Below, in pieces: positions 37,207 through 45,526 of a DNA stretch of 64,000 bases. How positions within the stretch are numbered: position 1 is the stretch's first letter; the number at the start of each line of letters is the position of its first letter. The notes beneath the pieces are model-generated. The model did no database searches and had not been told where the DNA came from. It saw nothing but the letters and a program-made list of their open reading frames with translations. Source of the DNA: AAA164-E04 sp964342825 (GTDB lineage Bacteria > Verrucomicrobiota > Verrucomicrobiia > Limisphaerales > AAA164-E04); NCBI GenBank assembly GCA_964342825.1, contig CAYFHO010000012.1, positions 30,863 through 94,862 on the forward strand. The letters are read 5' to 3'. The position numbers were made by a program, and so were the translations under genes.

Positions 37207-38592
37207 TTAGGCTTTGACCTCGATCAATTCCCTTCCTCCACCACCCAGGAGTTGGGCTATAAAATTAGTCGTGTAAACACCCCTTCGAAAATCCGGATCC
37301 TGCAGGATGGCTTGTTGGAATGGAACGGTTGTTTTTATCCCGGAAATCATCATCTCTGATAAGGCTCGACTCATTTTATTCATGGCATCACGTCGATCCT
37401 TTCCATAGGTGATTAATTTACCAATCATGGAGTCGTAGTAGGGGGGAATCGTGTAACCTGCGTAAACATGAGAGTCGAATCGCACCCCGCGACCTCCCGG
37501 AGCATAGAACATATCGATACGTCCGGGCGAAGGACGGAAATCACCGAATGGGTCTTCGGCATTGATCCGACATTCCACCGCATGTCCGGTTAATTTGATT
37601 TCGCTTTGGGAGATTCGCAATGGTTCGCCCATGGCGATCAGGATCTGCTGCTGGACAAGGTCAATTCCGGTAACTTCTTCCGTGACGGGGTGTTCCACCT
37701 GGATGCGTTTATTGACCTCCAAAAAGTAGAAATTACCCTTTTCATCGACGACAAATTCCACCGTGCCGGCGTTGGTGTATTTGGCCGTTTCACCAATTTT
37801 AACCGCTGCTCGACTCATCTTCTTTCGAAGATCACGATTCTGTTTCATGTCCAGAAAAGGAGAGGGTGTTTCTTCGATGAGTTTCTGATTTCTCCTTTGA
37901 ATGGAACAATCGCGTTCTCCCAGGTGAATGATCTTGCCTCGGCCGTCACCCAGGATCTGGTATTCGATATGACGAGGGTTCTCGATGAACTTTTCTATGT
38001 AGACCCCTGAGTTTCCAAAAGCTTTTTCAGCTTCTGCGCGAGCGGTATGATAGCCTTTAAGGAGCGAAATGTCGTTGTGGACGACACGCATACCTTTTCC
38101 GCCACCTCCCGCTACAGCCTTAATCAGCACCGGATACCCGATCTGCTTGACGATCTCCAACGCCTCCTGCTCGGTGTCGACCAATCCGTCGGACCCGGGA
38201 GGAGGGTTGACTCCAGCTCGCTTTGCCAGTTCGCGGCTCACGGCCTTGTCTTCCAGGGCGTTCATCGCCTGTGGCGAGGGGCCGATGAAGCGGATGTTGC
38301 AGCTTTCGCAAACTTCCGCAAAGTGAGCATTCTCTGAAAGAAATCCGTAACCGGGGTGGATGGCATCTACGTCCGCAATCTCAGCGGCACTGACAATGCG
38401 ATCAATGCGCAGGTAACTTTCGTGGCTGGGGCTGCGTCCGATGCAAATGGCTTCATCAGCCATTTGAACATGCATGGAATTATGATCCGCCTCGGAGTAT
38501 ACCGCGACCGACTTGATATTTAATTCTTTGCAGGCGCGGATGATCCTAACGGCTATTTCTCCGCGGTTGGCGACCAGAATCTTTTCAAACAT
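37207..38592 (-). CDS. accC: acetyl-CoA carboxylase, biotin carboxylase subunit
   Basis: A 461-residue biotin carboxylase that carboxylates biotin on AccB using ATP and bicarbonate, the first step of fatty-acid synthesis. The N-terminal domain starts FEKILVANRGEIAVRIIRAC. The ATP-grasp loop is KAVAGGGGKGMRVV, and the catalytic region is FLEVNKRIQVEHPVTEEVTG. Family members usually have EMNTRIQVEH here; the Met-Asn-Thr to Val-Asn-Lys variation is notable but conservative around Glu, Asn and Arg. It lies 95 bp downstream of accB. Confidence 0.96.
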   Translation of the reverse strand: MFEKILVANRGEIAVRIIRACKELNIKSVAVYSEADHNSMHVQMADEAICIGRSPSHESYLRIDRIVSAAEIADVDAIHPGYGFLSENAHFAEVCESCNIRFIGPSPQAMNALEDKAVSRELAKRAGVNPPPGSDGLVDTEQEALEIVKQIGYPVLIKAVAGGGGKGMRVVHNDISLLKGYHTARAEAEKAFGNSGVYIEKFIENPRHIEYQILGDGRGKIIHLGERDCSIQRRNQKLIEETPSPFLDMKQNRDLRKKMSRAAVKIGETAKYTNAGTVEFVVDEKGNFYFLEVNKRIQVEHPVTEEVTGIDLVQQQILIAMGEPLRISQSEIKLTGHAVECRINAEDPFGDFRPSPGRIDMFYAPGGRGVRFDSHVYAGYTIPPYYDSMIGKLITYGKDRRDAMNKMSRALSEMMISGIKTTVPFQQAILQDPDFRRGVYTTNFIAQLLGGGGRELIEVKA

Positions 38593-38687
38593 ATGTTATT
38601 CCTAGCAGGCTGCCCGCCTTATCCATCTTCATTGACCTGATCAATTAAAGATTCAAACTCGTTACAGAGTAGGGCGGGGGAAAAAGA

Positions 38688-39176
38688 TCAGTTAGGTTTT
38701 ATTTTGAAGAGAGCTTGACCGAATTCAACAGGTTTGGCGTTCTCAACCAAAATCTCTGTCACAACACCGCTCTTTTCGGCTTTGATTTCGTTCATGACCT
38801 TCATGGCCTCCACGATGCAGACGACTGTGTCCGCTGTCACCCTGGTTCCTACTTCAACATAAGCAGGGGAATCAGGGGAGGGTGAGTCGTAAAAAGTTCC
38901 AATCATTGGAGAACAGATGTCCAGATCATTGGAAGCCTTGGCAGCGGGCTCTTCTGCCTGCACCTGAGGTGCAGGCGTCTGGACGGGTTGACTGCTGGGT
39001 GGCAATACGTGTGATACCGGAGGAGAAATCAAATAGGGGCCATCGTCAGATGTTGAACCGCTTCCGCTAAGTCCGCGTTTTAATTTGATCTTAAACTCTT
39101 CTTTTTCCATTTCGAATTCCGAAATGGAATTCTTTTTCATTAGGTCAACGATTGCTTTGATATCCTTTAAATCCAC
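38688..39176 (-). CDS. accB: acetyl-CoA carboxylase biotin carboxyl carrier protein
   Basis: A 162-residue carrier whose biotin sits on Lys126 in VEAMKVMNEIKAEKSG. The N-terminal part (DLKDIKAIVDLMKKNSISEFEME) and the Pro/Ala-rich linker (50-80) are typical, and ICSPMIGTFYDSPSPDSPAYV starts the biotinyl domain in its usual form. It heads the operon accB-accC-thiE. The ~280 bp between it and the sigma-factor gene contains the sigma-factor terminator. Confidence 0.95.
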   Translation of the reverse strand: MDLKDIKAIVDLMKKNSISEFEMEKEEFKIKLKRGLSGSGSTSDDGPYLISPPVSHVLPPSSQPVQTPAPQVQAEEPAAKASNDLDICSPMIGTFYDSPSPDSPAYVEVGTRVTADTVVCIVEAMKVMNEIKAEKSGVVTEILVENAKPVEFGQALFKIKPN

Positions 39177-39388
39177 ACCGGACTCCTGGTTAAAGTCTCA
39201 CTTCAGATCGGTCTGCACAGGCAGTATCATATGAAAAAAGCAGCAACCTTTTCTGGTACTGCTCCGATCTATATTCAAATTGCAGTTGTTACAGTAAAGT
39301 TACAGGCATCCAGAGTCAAGCGGAAGGTGGGTATCCATTGGGCTTGAATAATAGCTTAACTTACAGAAGCGCTGCGTGATACAACGAA

Positions 39389-39421
39389 AAACGGCGACCA
39401 AAAATTATTTGGTCGCCGTTT
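39389..39421 (-). terminator. intrinsic terminator after the sigma factor gene
   Basis: A perfect 14-bp stem (arms 39389-39402 and 39408-39421, 5-nt loop), followed in the minus-strand direction by T residues. It ends the sigma-factor transcript before accB. Confidence 0.88.
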
Positions 39422-39456
39422 CCATCTGCAAAGTGAATTTCGACAATAATCTCGAG

Positions 39457-40554
39457 CTAGGCGGTAGCCTGTTCTCTTTCCATACCTTGATCCAGAGGAA
39501 AAATGACAGGTGCGTTTTGTTTGTCCATCATCTTACGCAACCGATGCAGGGCGATATTCTGCAACTGGCGGATTCTTTCGCGAGTCACACCAAACTCCTG
39601 ACCGACTTCCTCAAGAGTTCTTTCTCTTTCGCCATCCAGTCCGAATCTATACCTGAGAATACGTGATTCCCTAGGATTGAGCTTGGACAAAAGTTGGCTC
39701 AACAAATTTAGAGAAGTCTGCAGTTCAAGCTCCTCATATGGGTGATCTGCGTTTTCATCTGCCACACGTTCTTCCAGTCTTGTGTTGTCGTCGTCTCCCA
39801 CCGTGTCATCAAGAGAGACTGGTCTCGCAGAAGCACGACGCATCAAGGCCACTCGGCTTGGTGCAATTTGCAGTTCTCTTGCGATTTCCTCGTCAGTAGG
39901 CTCGCGTCCCAGAGCCTCATGCAGACTGTTGGATACGTTGCGTAATTTGGCGATCTTTTCCACCAAATGGATGGGAAGGCGGATGGTTTTAGATTGGTTG
40001 CTGAGGCTTCGTTTGATGGCTTGCTTGATCCACCAGGAACTGTAGGTCGAAAATTTAGCACCCTTCGTCGGATCAAACTTCTCAACTGCTTTCATCAAAC
40101 CGATGTTTCCTTCGTTGATCAAATCCAGTAATGGCAACCCAAAACCTTCGTAATCTCGTGCAATCTTCACCACCAACCGAAGATTGGCGCGAATCATTCG
40201 CTCGCGAGCTTGTTCGTCACCCTTTTTGATCTTGGCAGCCAATTCTGCTTCCTCCTGGACAGTCAAAAGGCTTTCTTCCGCAATCTCCCTGAGATATAGC
40301 GCAAACGACGAGCGCGTCGGCTGTATGTCTCTTGCTTTTGTCTCCATACTGACCTCACGCTGAACCATCAAATTTTCAGGAATGGAGGAATTTTCTACCT
40401 GCTGCCACTCTTCCTGAATACGTGAGTTTTTAGATTTTGCTCGCTTTCCAGCAGTTTTTGTCGACTGCCTTTTGATGTTTACTTTCTTCAGGAGTCTATC
40501 TCCCGACTTCTTATCTGTCTTTTTCTTTGAAGTTTTTTGTGTCGCTAATTTCAT
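39457..40554 (-). CDS. RNA polymerase sigma factor, RpoD/SigA family
   Basis: A 365-residue primary-type (group 1 or 2) sigma-70 factor. A Lys/Ser-rich ~75-residue N-terminus replaces region 1.1. Region 1.2 begins near SFALYLREIAEESLLT, region 2 has ANLRLVVKIARDY, LINEGNIGLMKAVEKFDP and STYSSWWIKQAIKRSL, and region 3 has LREPTDEE-type helices. Region 4 ends with RERTLEEVGQEFGVTRERIRQLQNIALHRLR, which reads the -35 box. Without a genome-wide view I cannot say whether it is the housekeeping factor or an RpoS-like alternative. It is monocistronic with its own terminator. Confidence 0.92.
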   Translation of the reverse strand: MKLATQKTSKKKTDKKSGDRLLKKVNIKRQSTKTAGKRAKSKNSRIQEEWQQVENSSIPENLMVQREVSMETKARDIQPTRSSFALYLREIAEESLLTVQEEAELAAKIKKGDEQARERMIRANLRLVVKIARDYEGFGLPLLDLINEGNIGLMKAVEKFDPTKGAKFSTYSSWWIKQAIKRSLSNQSKTIRLPIHLVEKIAKLRNVSNSLHEALGREPTDEEIARELQIAPSRVALMRRASARPVSLDDTVGDDDNTRLEERVADENADHPYEELELQTSLNLLSQLLSKLNPRESRILRYRFGLDGERERTLEEVGQEFGVTRERIRQLQNIALHRLRKMMDKQNAPVIFPLDQGMEREQATA

Positions 40555-40996
40555 CGAATCCTCACTTTCGTTTTCAATGGCCGAAACCAGATACTAACTA
40601 AGACGCTCGTTGCCCCATGTTTGTTTCAAAATTTCTTAAATAAATTTTAAACCGCAGCTTTTTCCTAATTGTCTCGTGGTTTCAAACTACACCCCTACGT
40701 TTATCATAAAGTTTTTAAATGTCCACATAAAAATCAGACAAAAATTAAACAAAACAGTGAATTCAAAATTTTGTTTCGGAAATCATTTCGGTTTGTCTAT
40801 GGTAGGTTTCATCGCCGTATTTTGGTTTGAGTTAAAAAAGAGCGATAAATTTCAAGAAATTTTGAATCGTCTTGAAATTTTTTGTTGACGGGAATCTTTA
40901 AGCTTCGGCGCGCTTACTCTCGGATTCATATCTTATCACCTGTTGAAGCTTACTTACGTTTCTCTAAGCTGGATTAGGATCGATACATCTAGTTTA
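40555..40996. other. A+T-rich divergent intergenic region
   Basis: About 440 bp between the divergent sigma-factor and LarA-like genes. It is clearly richer in A and T than its surroundings. A short ORF (40676-40888) reads as low-complexity translation and is not called. The region ends in a hairpin with a T tract at 40847-40883. It must contain both promoters and could also encode a small RNA. Confidence 0.45.
40847..40883 (+). terminator. hairpin with T tract
   Basis: A perfect 11-bp stem AAATTTCAAGA/TCTTGAAATTT (arms 40847-40857 and 40870-40880, 12-nt loop) runs into a T-rich tail. No called gene precedes it on this strand, so it may end a small RNA or act as a leader attenuator for the LarA-like gene. 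Confidence 0.5.
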
Positions 40997-42280
40997 ATGA
41001 CCTCACCACTTATGAGAATGGATCTTGCATATGGGGAAGGAAAACTGTCCTTGGAGTTGCCTGACGAGCGTACGACTGTCATTGAGCCTCGTTTTGTTGC
41101 TGGTTTACCGGATGAAAAGGCAGCTGTGACCCATGCTCTCGATCACCCCATTGGTAAATCGTCATTAAAAAAATGCCTTCGACCGGAAGACAAGGTTTGT
41201 ATTCTGTTTACAGATCTAACGCGCGCAACCCCCAATGAACGTATCATTCCCTGGATTCTTGAGTATTTGAGCGATCATCCTAGAGAAAATATTACTTTAT
41301 TGAATCAGCTCGGTACACACCGCCCCAACACGCGTGAGGAATTGATCAAAATGTTGACCCAGGAGGTAGTCGATACTTACCACGTCATGAATCATGATTG
41401 TGAGGATGAGTCGCAGCTTGTTCAATTAGGGCATACCAAGGGAGGAGTTCCGGCACTTTTGAACAAACACGCAGTCGAAGCTGATTTACTTATTGTTACC
41501 GGTTTCATTGAACCTCATTTCTTTGCAGGGTTTAGCGGGGGCCCCAAGGGGATCATGCCTGGAGTGGCTGGATTAAAAACGGTCATGAGTAATCACGGGG
41601 CTTCCAACATTGGGGATCCAAGATCAACATTTGGTAATACGGCTGGCAATCCGCTTTGGGAAGAATTACGCGACATTGCTCTACGCGTTGGCCCCAGTTT
41701 TTTACTCAATGTCACACTCAACCATGATCGGGATATTACGGGAGTTTTTGCAGGTGATTTAATTGAGGCTCACCGGGAGGGATGTCAACAAGTCAAAGCA
41801 ACCGCCATGCAGCCGGTAGAAGCTCTTTTTGATATCGTGGTCACGACCAACAGTGGTTATCCGCTGGATCTGAATTTATATCAGGGAGTCAAGGGCATGA
41901 GTGCCGGAGCACGGATACTCAAGGACAATGGATTACTCATCCTTGCCTGTGAATGCCGGGAAGGATTGCCAGCGAAAAGCCCCATGGATGAGTTGCTTAG
42001 AAGTGTTCGAAACCCTGCTGAAATTTTAACGATGCTCACTACACCGGGTTTTGTGCGCCCTGAGCAATGGCAAGCACAGATTCAGGCCCTGATCCAGTCC
42101 CGCGCAGAGGTACTGGTTTATAGTTCCTTGGATGATTCAACCCTTGCAGCTGCTCACCTGAAACCTTGCAGAAATATTTACGAAACAGTCATGCAACGAC
42201 TTGAGCAATTGGGAGAGGATGCTCGCGTGGCTGTGCTTCCTCAGGGGCCTCTGACCATACCTTATCTGCAAGGGCAGTGA
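40997..42280 (+). CDS. nickel-dependent lactate racemase (LarA) family protein
   Basis: A protein of about 427 residues of the LarA family, which racemises 2-hydroxy acids with a nickel-pincer nucleotide. Motifs match the LarA active site: TDLTRATPN (Arg), LGTHRPNT (His), and EPHFFAGFSGGPKGIMPGVA, with the His and the Lys that carries the cofactor; MSNHGA provides another conserved His. ATG 40997 is the first in-frame ATG; 41012 and 41018 are also reasonable. The cofactor-building genes larB, larC and larE are not in this window. A more distant relative lies at 28086-29381. Confidence 0.88.
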   Translation: MTSPLMRMDLAYGEGKLSLELPDERTTVIEPRFVAGLPDEKAAVTHALDHPIGKSSLKKCLRPEDKVCILFTDLTRATPNERIIPWILEYLSDHPRENITLLNQLGTHRPNTREELIKMLTQEVVDTYHVMNHDCEDESQLVQLGHTKGGVPALLNKHAVEADLLIVTGFIEPHFFAGFSGGPKGIMPGVAGLKTVMSNHGASNIGDPRSTFGNTAGNPLWEELRDIALRVGPSFLLNVTLNHDRDITGVFAGDLIEAHREGCQQVKATAMQPVEALFDIVVTTNSGYPLDLNLYQGVKGMSAGARILKDNGLLILACECREGLPAKSPMDELLRSVRNPAEILTMLTTPGFVRPEQWQAQIQALIQSRAEVLVYSSLDDSTLAAAHLKPCRNIYETVMQRLEQLGEDARVAVLPQGPLTIPYLQGQ

Positions 42281-42312
42281 GTCATTTTCCTCTTGGAATC
42301 CGGGAGAGAATG

Positions 42313-42350
42313 GGCTCCAAATCCCATCCTTAATTGGAGCCTGTTTTTTT
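42313..42350 (+). terminator. intrinsic terminator after the LarA-like gene
   Basis: An 8-bp stem GGCTCCAA/TTGGAGCC (arms 42313-42320 and 42334-42341) is followed by TGTTTTTTT. It separates the racemase gene from the cytochrome cluster. Confidence 0.8.
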
Positions 42351-42485
42351 ATCAATTTGAGCCGAGCGTTTCTCCTAGGATTCATTGGGCTTCGCTCTTG
42401 TAAAACCTATTTGTCCGCAACGCTAATCGCAATTTCTGATCGTATTGTGACAAGATAGGTTTGGTGGCTATTCACGAATACGCGT

Positions 42486-42514
42486 AGAAGTGTTTTCGAG
42501 AAAATTACTTCTCG
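42486..42514. promoter_or_regulatory. dyad in the leader of the cytochrome cluster
   Basis: An imperfect palindrome AGAAGT..TTTTC..GAAAA..ACTTCT spans 42486-42512, and an overlapping 6-bp stem CGAGAA/TTCTCG spans 42497-42514. It ends about 10 bp before the ATG at 42524. It could be an operator or a hairpin over the ribosome-binding site; no known regulator site was recognised. Confidence 0.4.
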
Positions 42515-42523
42515 TGGAATTCG

Positions 42524-43228
42524 ATGATGGTTCTGCAATTCAATTCGGGGTTTTTCGTTACGCGGCAGATGCTTGTGCTAATGATTTTTCTTGTTCTGGT
42601 GAATGGTCTCGTTGGCGCAGATTCGCCGGAGGGAGCGACAAACAGTGAGGTAGCTGCCATTCTAAAAGCATCCGAAATTTCCAACCAAACTCCGACACAA
42701 CCCGAGGTCGGTGTTGATGAGGATTCCCATTTGGATAAAACCCCGGTCAGGGTGACCAAGGGGCTCGATCTGGTTAAGAAAACATGGACTTATGATTGCA
42801 TGTCCTGTCATCGAATCCTTGAATCCAAATGGAAATACGATCGCAAATTATACGAGCACGAGCACATTCAGTTGGATCACGGAAACAATCGTTTTTGCCT
42901 GAATTGCCACCATCCCAAAAATCGTAATGCCTTTGTGGATTACGACGGAACCGAAATACCGGAAGAAAACGTGGTCCTGCTCTGTGCCAAATGCCATGGC
43001 CCTACCTACCAGGACTGGAAGGCTGGAGTGCACGGGAGAACGAATGGTTTCTGGGATAAATCCAGAGGCAAACAAACGAAACTGAGGTGCATTCAATGTC
43101 ATGACCCGCACTCTCCTCGTTTCGCTTTAATTGAGTCAGAACCCGCTCCCACTTACCCCAAGAGAGCTGCCAATTCTGCTCAAAAGCATGGACATGAGAA
43201 AAATGAAACGGGAGAGGATGCCCATTAA
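42524..43228 (+). CDS. tetraheme cytochrome c
   Basis: A 234-residue exported cytochrome with four CxxCH heme sites: 92-96, 125-129, 154-158 and 189-193. A hydrophobic segment at residues 16-31 is a signal peptide or membrane anchor. A ~55-residue acidic, unstructured linker precedes the hemes. It is the first gene of a four-gene cluster with a ferredoxin, an NrfD-type membrane subunit and an octaheme cytochrome, spaced 44, 35 and 44 bp apart. By position it resembles the small multiheme subunits of quinone-interacting complexes (DsrJ-type). It probably passes electrons between the membrane complex and the octaheme enzyme; that is inference. Confidence 0.9.
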   Translation: MMVLQFNSGFFVTRQMLVLMIFLVLVNGLVGADSPEGATNSEVAAILKASEISNQTPTQPEVGVDEDSHLDKTPVRVTKGLDLVKKTWTYDCMSCHRILESKWKYDRKLYEHEHIQLDHGNNRFCLNCHHPKNRNAFVDYDGTEIPEENVVLLCAKCHGPTYQDWKAGVHGRTNGFWDKSRGKQTKLRCIQCHDPHSPRFALIESEPAPTYPKRAANSAQKHGHEKNETGEDAH

Positions 43229-43272
43229 CTTTGCTTCTGATCGTTAATCATTGAAATACGGAAATTCAAACT

Positions 43273-44232
43273 ATGGCAGCCCCCACTGAACCAAGCATCG
43301 CCACTTCCCAAGGCAAATCCAACCAGTCCCGTCGCACCTTTCTGAAGGCTGCCGGAGCGGGGATTGCGGGTATGGCCGGGTTGGTCGCCGCATTGAAGCC
43401 CCTGCTGGAGCTGGAAAGTGGACAGATAACCCTCAGCGATTTGCTTCAGAAACATTACCGTGAACTCTCCAAAGATGATCTGAACCGGATCATGGGAGAG
43501 CTTTCTGAGAAATGTTCAAAAGAATACGGTGTTCAACCTAATTTGAGAGATATCCCTCCAAATGACGGAGTGGAGTTCGGCTACGCATTGAGTTTAACCA
43601 AATGTGTTGGGTGTCGAAAATGTGCCCATGCCTGCCTTGCCGAAAATAATCAGTCACGTGAATCCGAAGACGATATCAACATGTCCTACATTCGGGTTCT
43701 CGAGATGAAGAAAGGTTCCATCAATGTCGAGACTTCCGACCAGTATTACTCCGGTGAGGTTCCTGCCGACGATACATTTTACATGCCTGTCCAGTGTCAT
43801 CAGTGTCGGGAATCACCCTGCACCAAAGCCTGTCCAGTAGAAGCAACCTGGCAAGAACCCGACGGGGTTGTGGTAGTGGATTATAACTGGTGCATTGGTT
43901 GCAGGTATTGCATGGCAGCCTGTCCTTACGATGCCCGCAGGTTCAATTGGAAGAAGCCCACGGTTCCCAAGGAATCCCTCAATCCTAACCAAAGTTACCT
44001 GAGTAATCGGGTGAGACCTTCGGGTGTGGTGGAAAAATGTACGTTCTGTCTGCATCGTACCCGTGAGGGAAGGTATCCGGCCTGCTTGGAAGTTTGTCCA
44101 ACAGGAGCACGCGTTTTTGGGAACCTTTTGGATCCTGACAGTGAAATCAACTACATCCTGCAAAACAAAAGGGTTTACATCTTGAAGGAAGATTCAGGAA
44201 CGATTCCAAGGTTTTATTACTTCTTTGGATAG
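43273..44232 (+). CDS. Tat-exported 4Fe-4S ferredoxin subunit (NrfC/DsrO/HybA type)
   Basis: A 319-residue iron-sulfur protein. The N-terminus has the twin-arginine signal SRRTFLKAAGAGIAGMAGLV, so it acts on the outer face of the membrane. Four cysteine groups can bind four [4Fe-4S] clusters: CVGCRKCAHAC, CHQCRESPCTKACP, CIGCRYCMAACPYDARRF and CTFCLHRT..CLEVCPTGA. This layout is shared by NrfC, DsrO, HybA and TtrB. It should relay electrons between the NrfD-type subunit and the cytochromes. No molybdopterin catalytic subunit is present, which sets this apart from the common DMSO-reductase-like complexes. Confidence 0.93.
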   Translation: MAAPTEPSIATSQGKSNQSRRTFLKAAGAGIAGMAGLVAALKPLLELESGQITLSDLLQKHYRELSKDDLNRIMGELSEKCSKEYGVQPNLRDIPPNDGVEFGYALSLTKCVGCRKCAHACLAENNQSRESEDDINMSYIRVLEMKKGSINVETSDQYYSGEVPADDTFYMPVQCHQCRESPCTKACPVEATWQEPDGVVVVDYNWCIGCRYCMAACPYDARRFNWKKPTVPKESLNPNQSYLSNRVRPSGVVEKCTFCLHRTREGRYPACLEVCPTGARVFGNLLDPDSEINYILQNKRVYILKEDSGTIPRFYYFFG

Positions 44233-44267
44233 AGATGGACGTTTTTGTGAATAGATGAGCTGAATCA

Positions 44268-45482
44268 ATGAAAGACTACTTTTTATTCTTGTGGCGAATC
44301 CTGAAGCTTTCTTTCCAGGGGGGCAAGGGTTACTACCTTTGGATGACGCTCCTGTCAGTTCTATCCCTCATCGGCCTGAATGCTTACGCCAAACAGTTTG
44401 TCGCGGGTCTGGAGAGTACGGGATTGACGGATCAGGTCAGCTGGGGAGCTTACATTGCCAATTTCACCTTTCTTGTTGGTGTCGCTGCAGCCGCTGTCAT
44501 GCTCGTCATTCCCGCTTACGTCTACAAAAATAAATCCATGCATGAAGTGGTGCTTTTCGGGGAGTTGATGGCCATTGCGGTGATTGTCATGTGCCTGCTT
44601 TTTGTGACTGTTGATTTGGGACGTCCCGACCGGTTTCTGCATTTGATTCCTCCTTTTGGCAAGATGAACTGGCCGATATCGATGCTTTCCTGGGATGTGA
44701 TCGTCCTGAATGGTTACCTGATTCTGAATCTGCACATCTGCGGTTATCTCTTGTATTGTAAATACCGATCCAAGGAACCTACCCGTAAATTTTATGTGCC
44801 GGTTGTTTTCATTGCCATCTTTTGGGCGGTGAGTATTCACACTGTCACCGCGTTTTTATATGTTGGATTGGCTGGAAGACCCTTCTGGAATCATCCTATC
44901 GTGGCGCCTCGATTCCTTGCATCCGCTTTTGCTGCGGGACCCGCTTTGTTGATCATTACCTTTCAATTCATTCGCAAGATGGCTCATTACACGATCAGCA
45001 ATGAATCCATCCTTCTGCTACGAAAAATCATTACCGTGGCCATGCTTGTGAACATGTTCCTGTTGGGATGCGAAGTGTTCACGGAATTTTATTCAGGAAC
45101 TTATCACGTGGTTTCAGCCCAATACCTGTTTCTCGGATTGCACGGCCATGATCAGTTGGTTCCTTGGATTTGGACGGCGATATGTCTGAATTCGGTTGCA
45201 TTGGTCATCCTGATTCTGCCTATCAGTCAAAAGCTGGGGTTCCTCAATTTAGCCTGCATGATGCTTTTTGTTGGGATTTGGATTGAAAAAGGGATGGGCC
45301 TCATTATTCCCGGATTTGTTCCCACGCCACTCGGACAAGTGGTGGAATACCAACCGTCCCTGAATGAAACACTTGTATGTATGGGGATATGGGCCTTTGG
45401 GGCATTGGTGTACTCCTGGATGCTCAGAGTCGCCATTCCGATCCTGAAAGGTCATTTGAACATCAAAACAGCAGAGGCATGA
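44268..45482 (+). CDS. NrfD/PsrC-type quinone-interacting membrane subunit
   Basis: A 404-residue protein with about ten transmembrane helices, the size of DsrP/HmcC/ActC-type NrfD proteins rather than the eight-helix short form. Helices include ANFTFLVGVAAAAVMLVIPA and VDLGRPDRFLHL, the loop typical of the family. Such subunits exchange electrons with the quinone pool. The stop codon overlaps an ATG at 45479 (ATGA). Translation of the octaheme protein more likely begins at ATG 45527, which has AAGGA upstream, but either start keeps the coupling close. Confidence 0.92.
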   Translation: MKDYFLFLWRILKLSFQGGKGYYLWMTLLSVLSLIGLNAYAKQFVAGLESTGLTDQVSWGAYIANFTFLVGVAAAAVMLVIPAYVYKNKSMHEVVLFGELMAIAVIVMCLLFVTVDLGRPDRFLHLIPPFGKMNWPISMLSWDVIVLNGYLILNLHICGYLLYCKYRSKEPTRKFYVPVVFIAIFWAVSIHTVTAFLYVGLAGRPFWNHPIVAPRFLASAFAAGPALLIITFQFIRKMAHYTISNESILLLRKIITVAMLVNMFLLGCEVFTEFYSGTYHVVSAQYLFLGLHGHDQLVPWIWTAICLNSVALVILILPISQKLGFLNLACMMLFVGIWIEKGMGLIIPGFVPTPLGQVVEYQPSLNETLVCMGIWAFGALVYSWMLRVAIPILKGHLNIKTAEA

Positions 45483-45526
45483 GTAAATTTTCTTCGACAC
45501 CAAACCCTGAAAAAGGAATTCAAATT

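Noticed and set aside
36532..39176. TPP riboswitch for thiE
   Set aside because: thiE is the third gene of the accB operon, and no thi-box-like sequence was seen before accB or in the short gaps.
40676..40888. A 70-codon ORF in the sigma factor/racemase intergenic region
   Set aside because: It starts with GTG, has no ribosome-binding site, and its composition follows the local A+T bias.
40885..40920. A TTGACG resembling a -35 box upstream of the racemase gene
   Set aside because: No acceptable -10 hexamer lies at the right distance.
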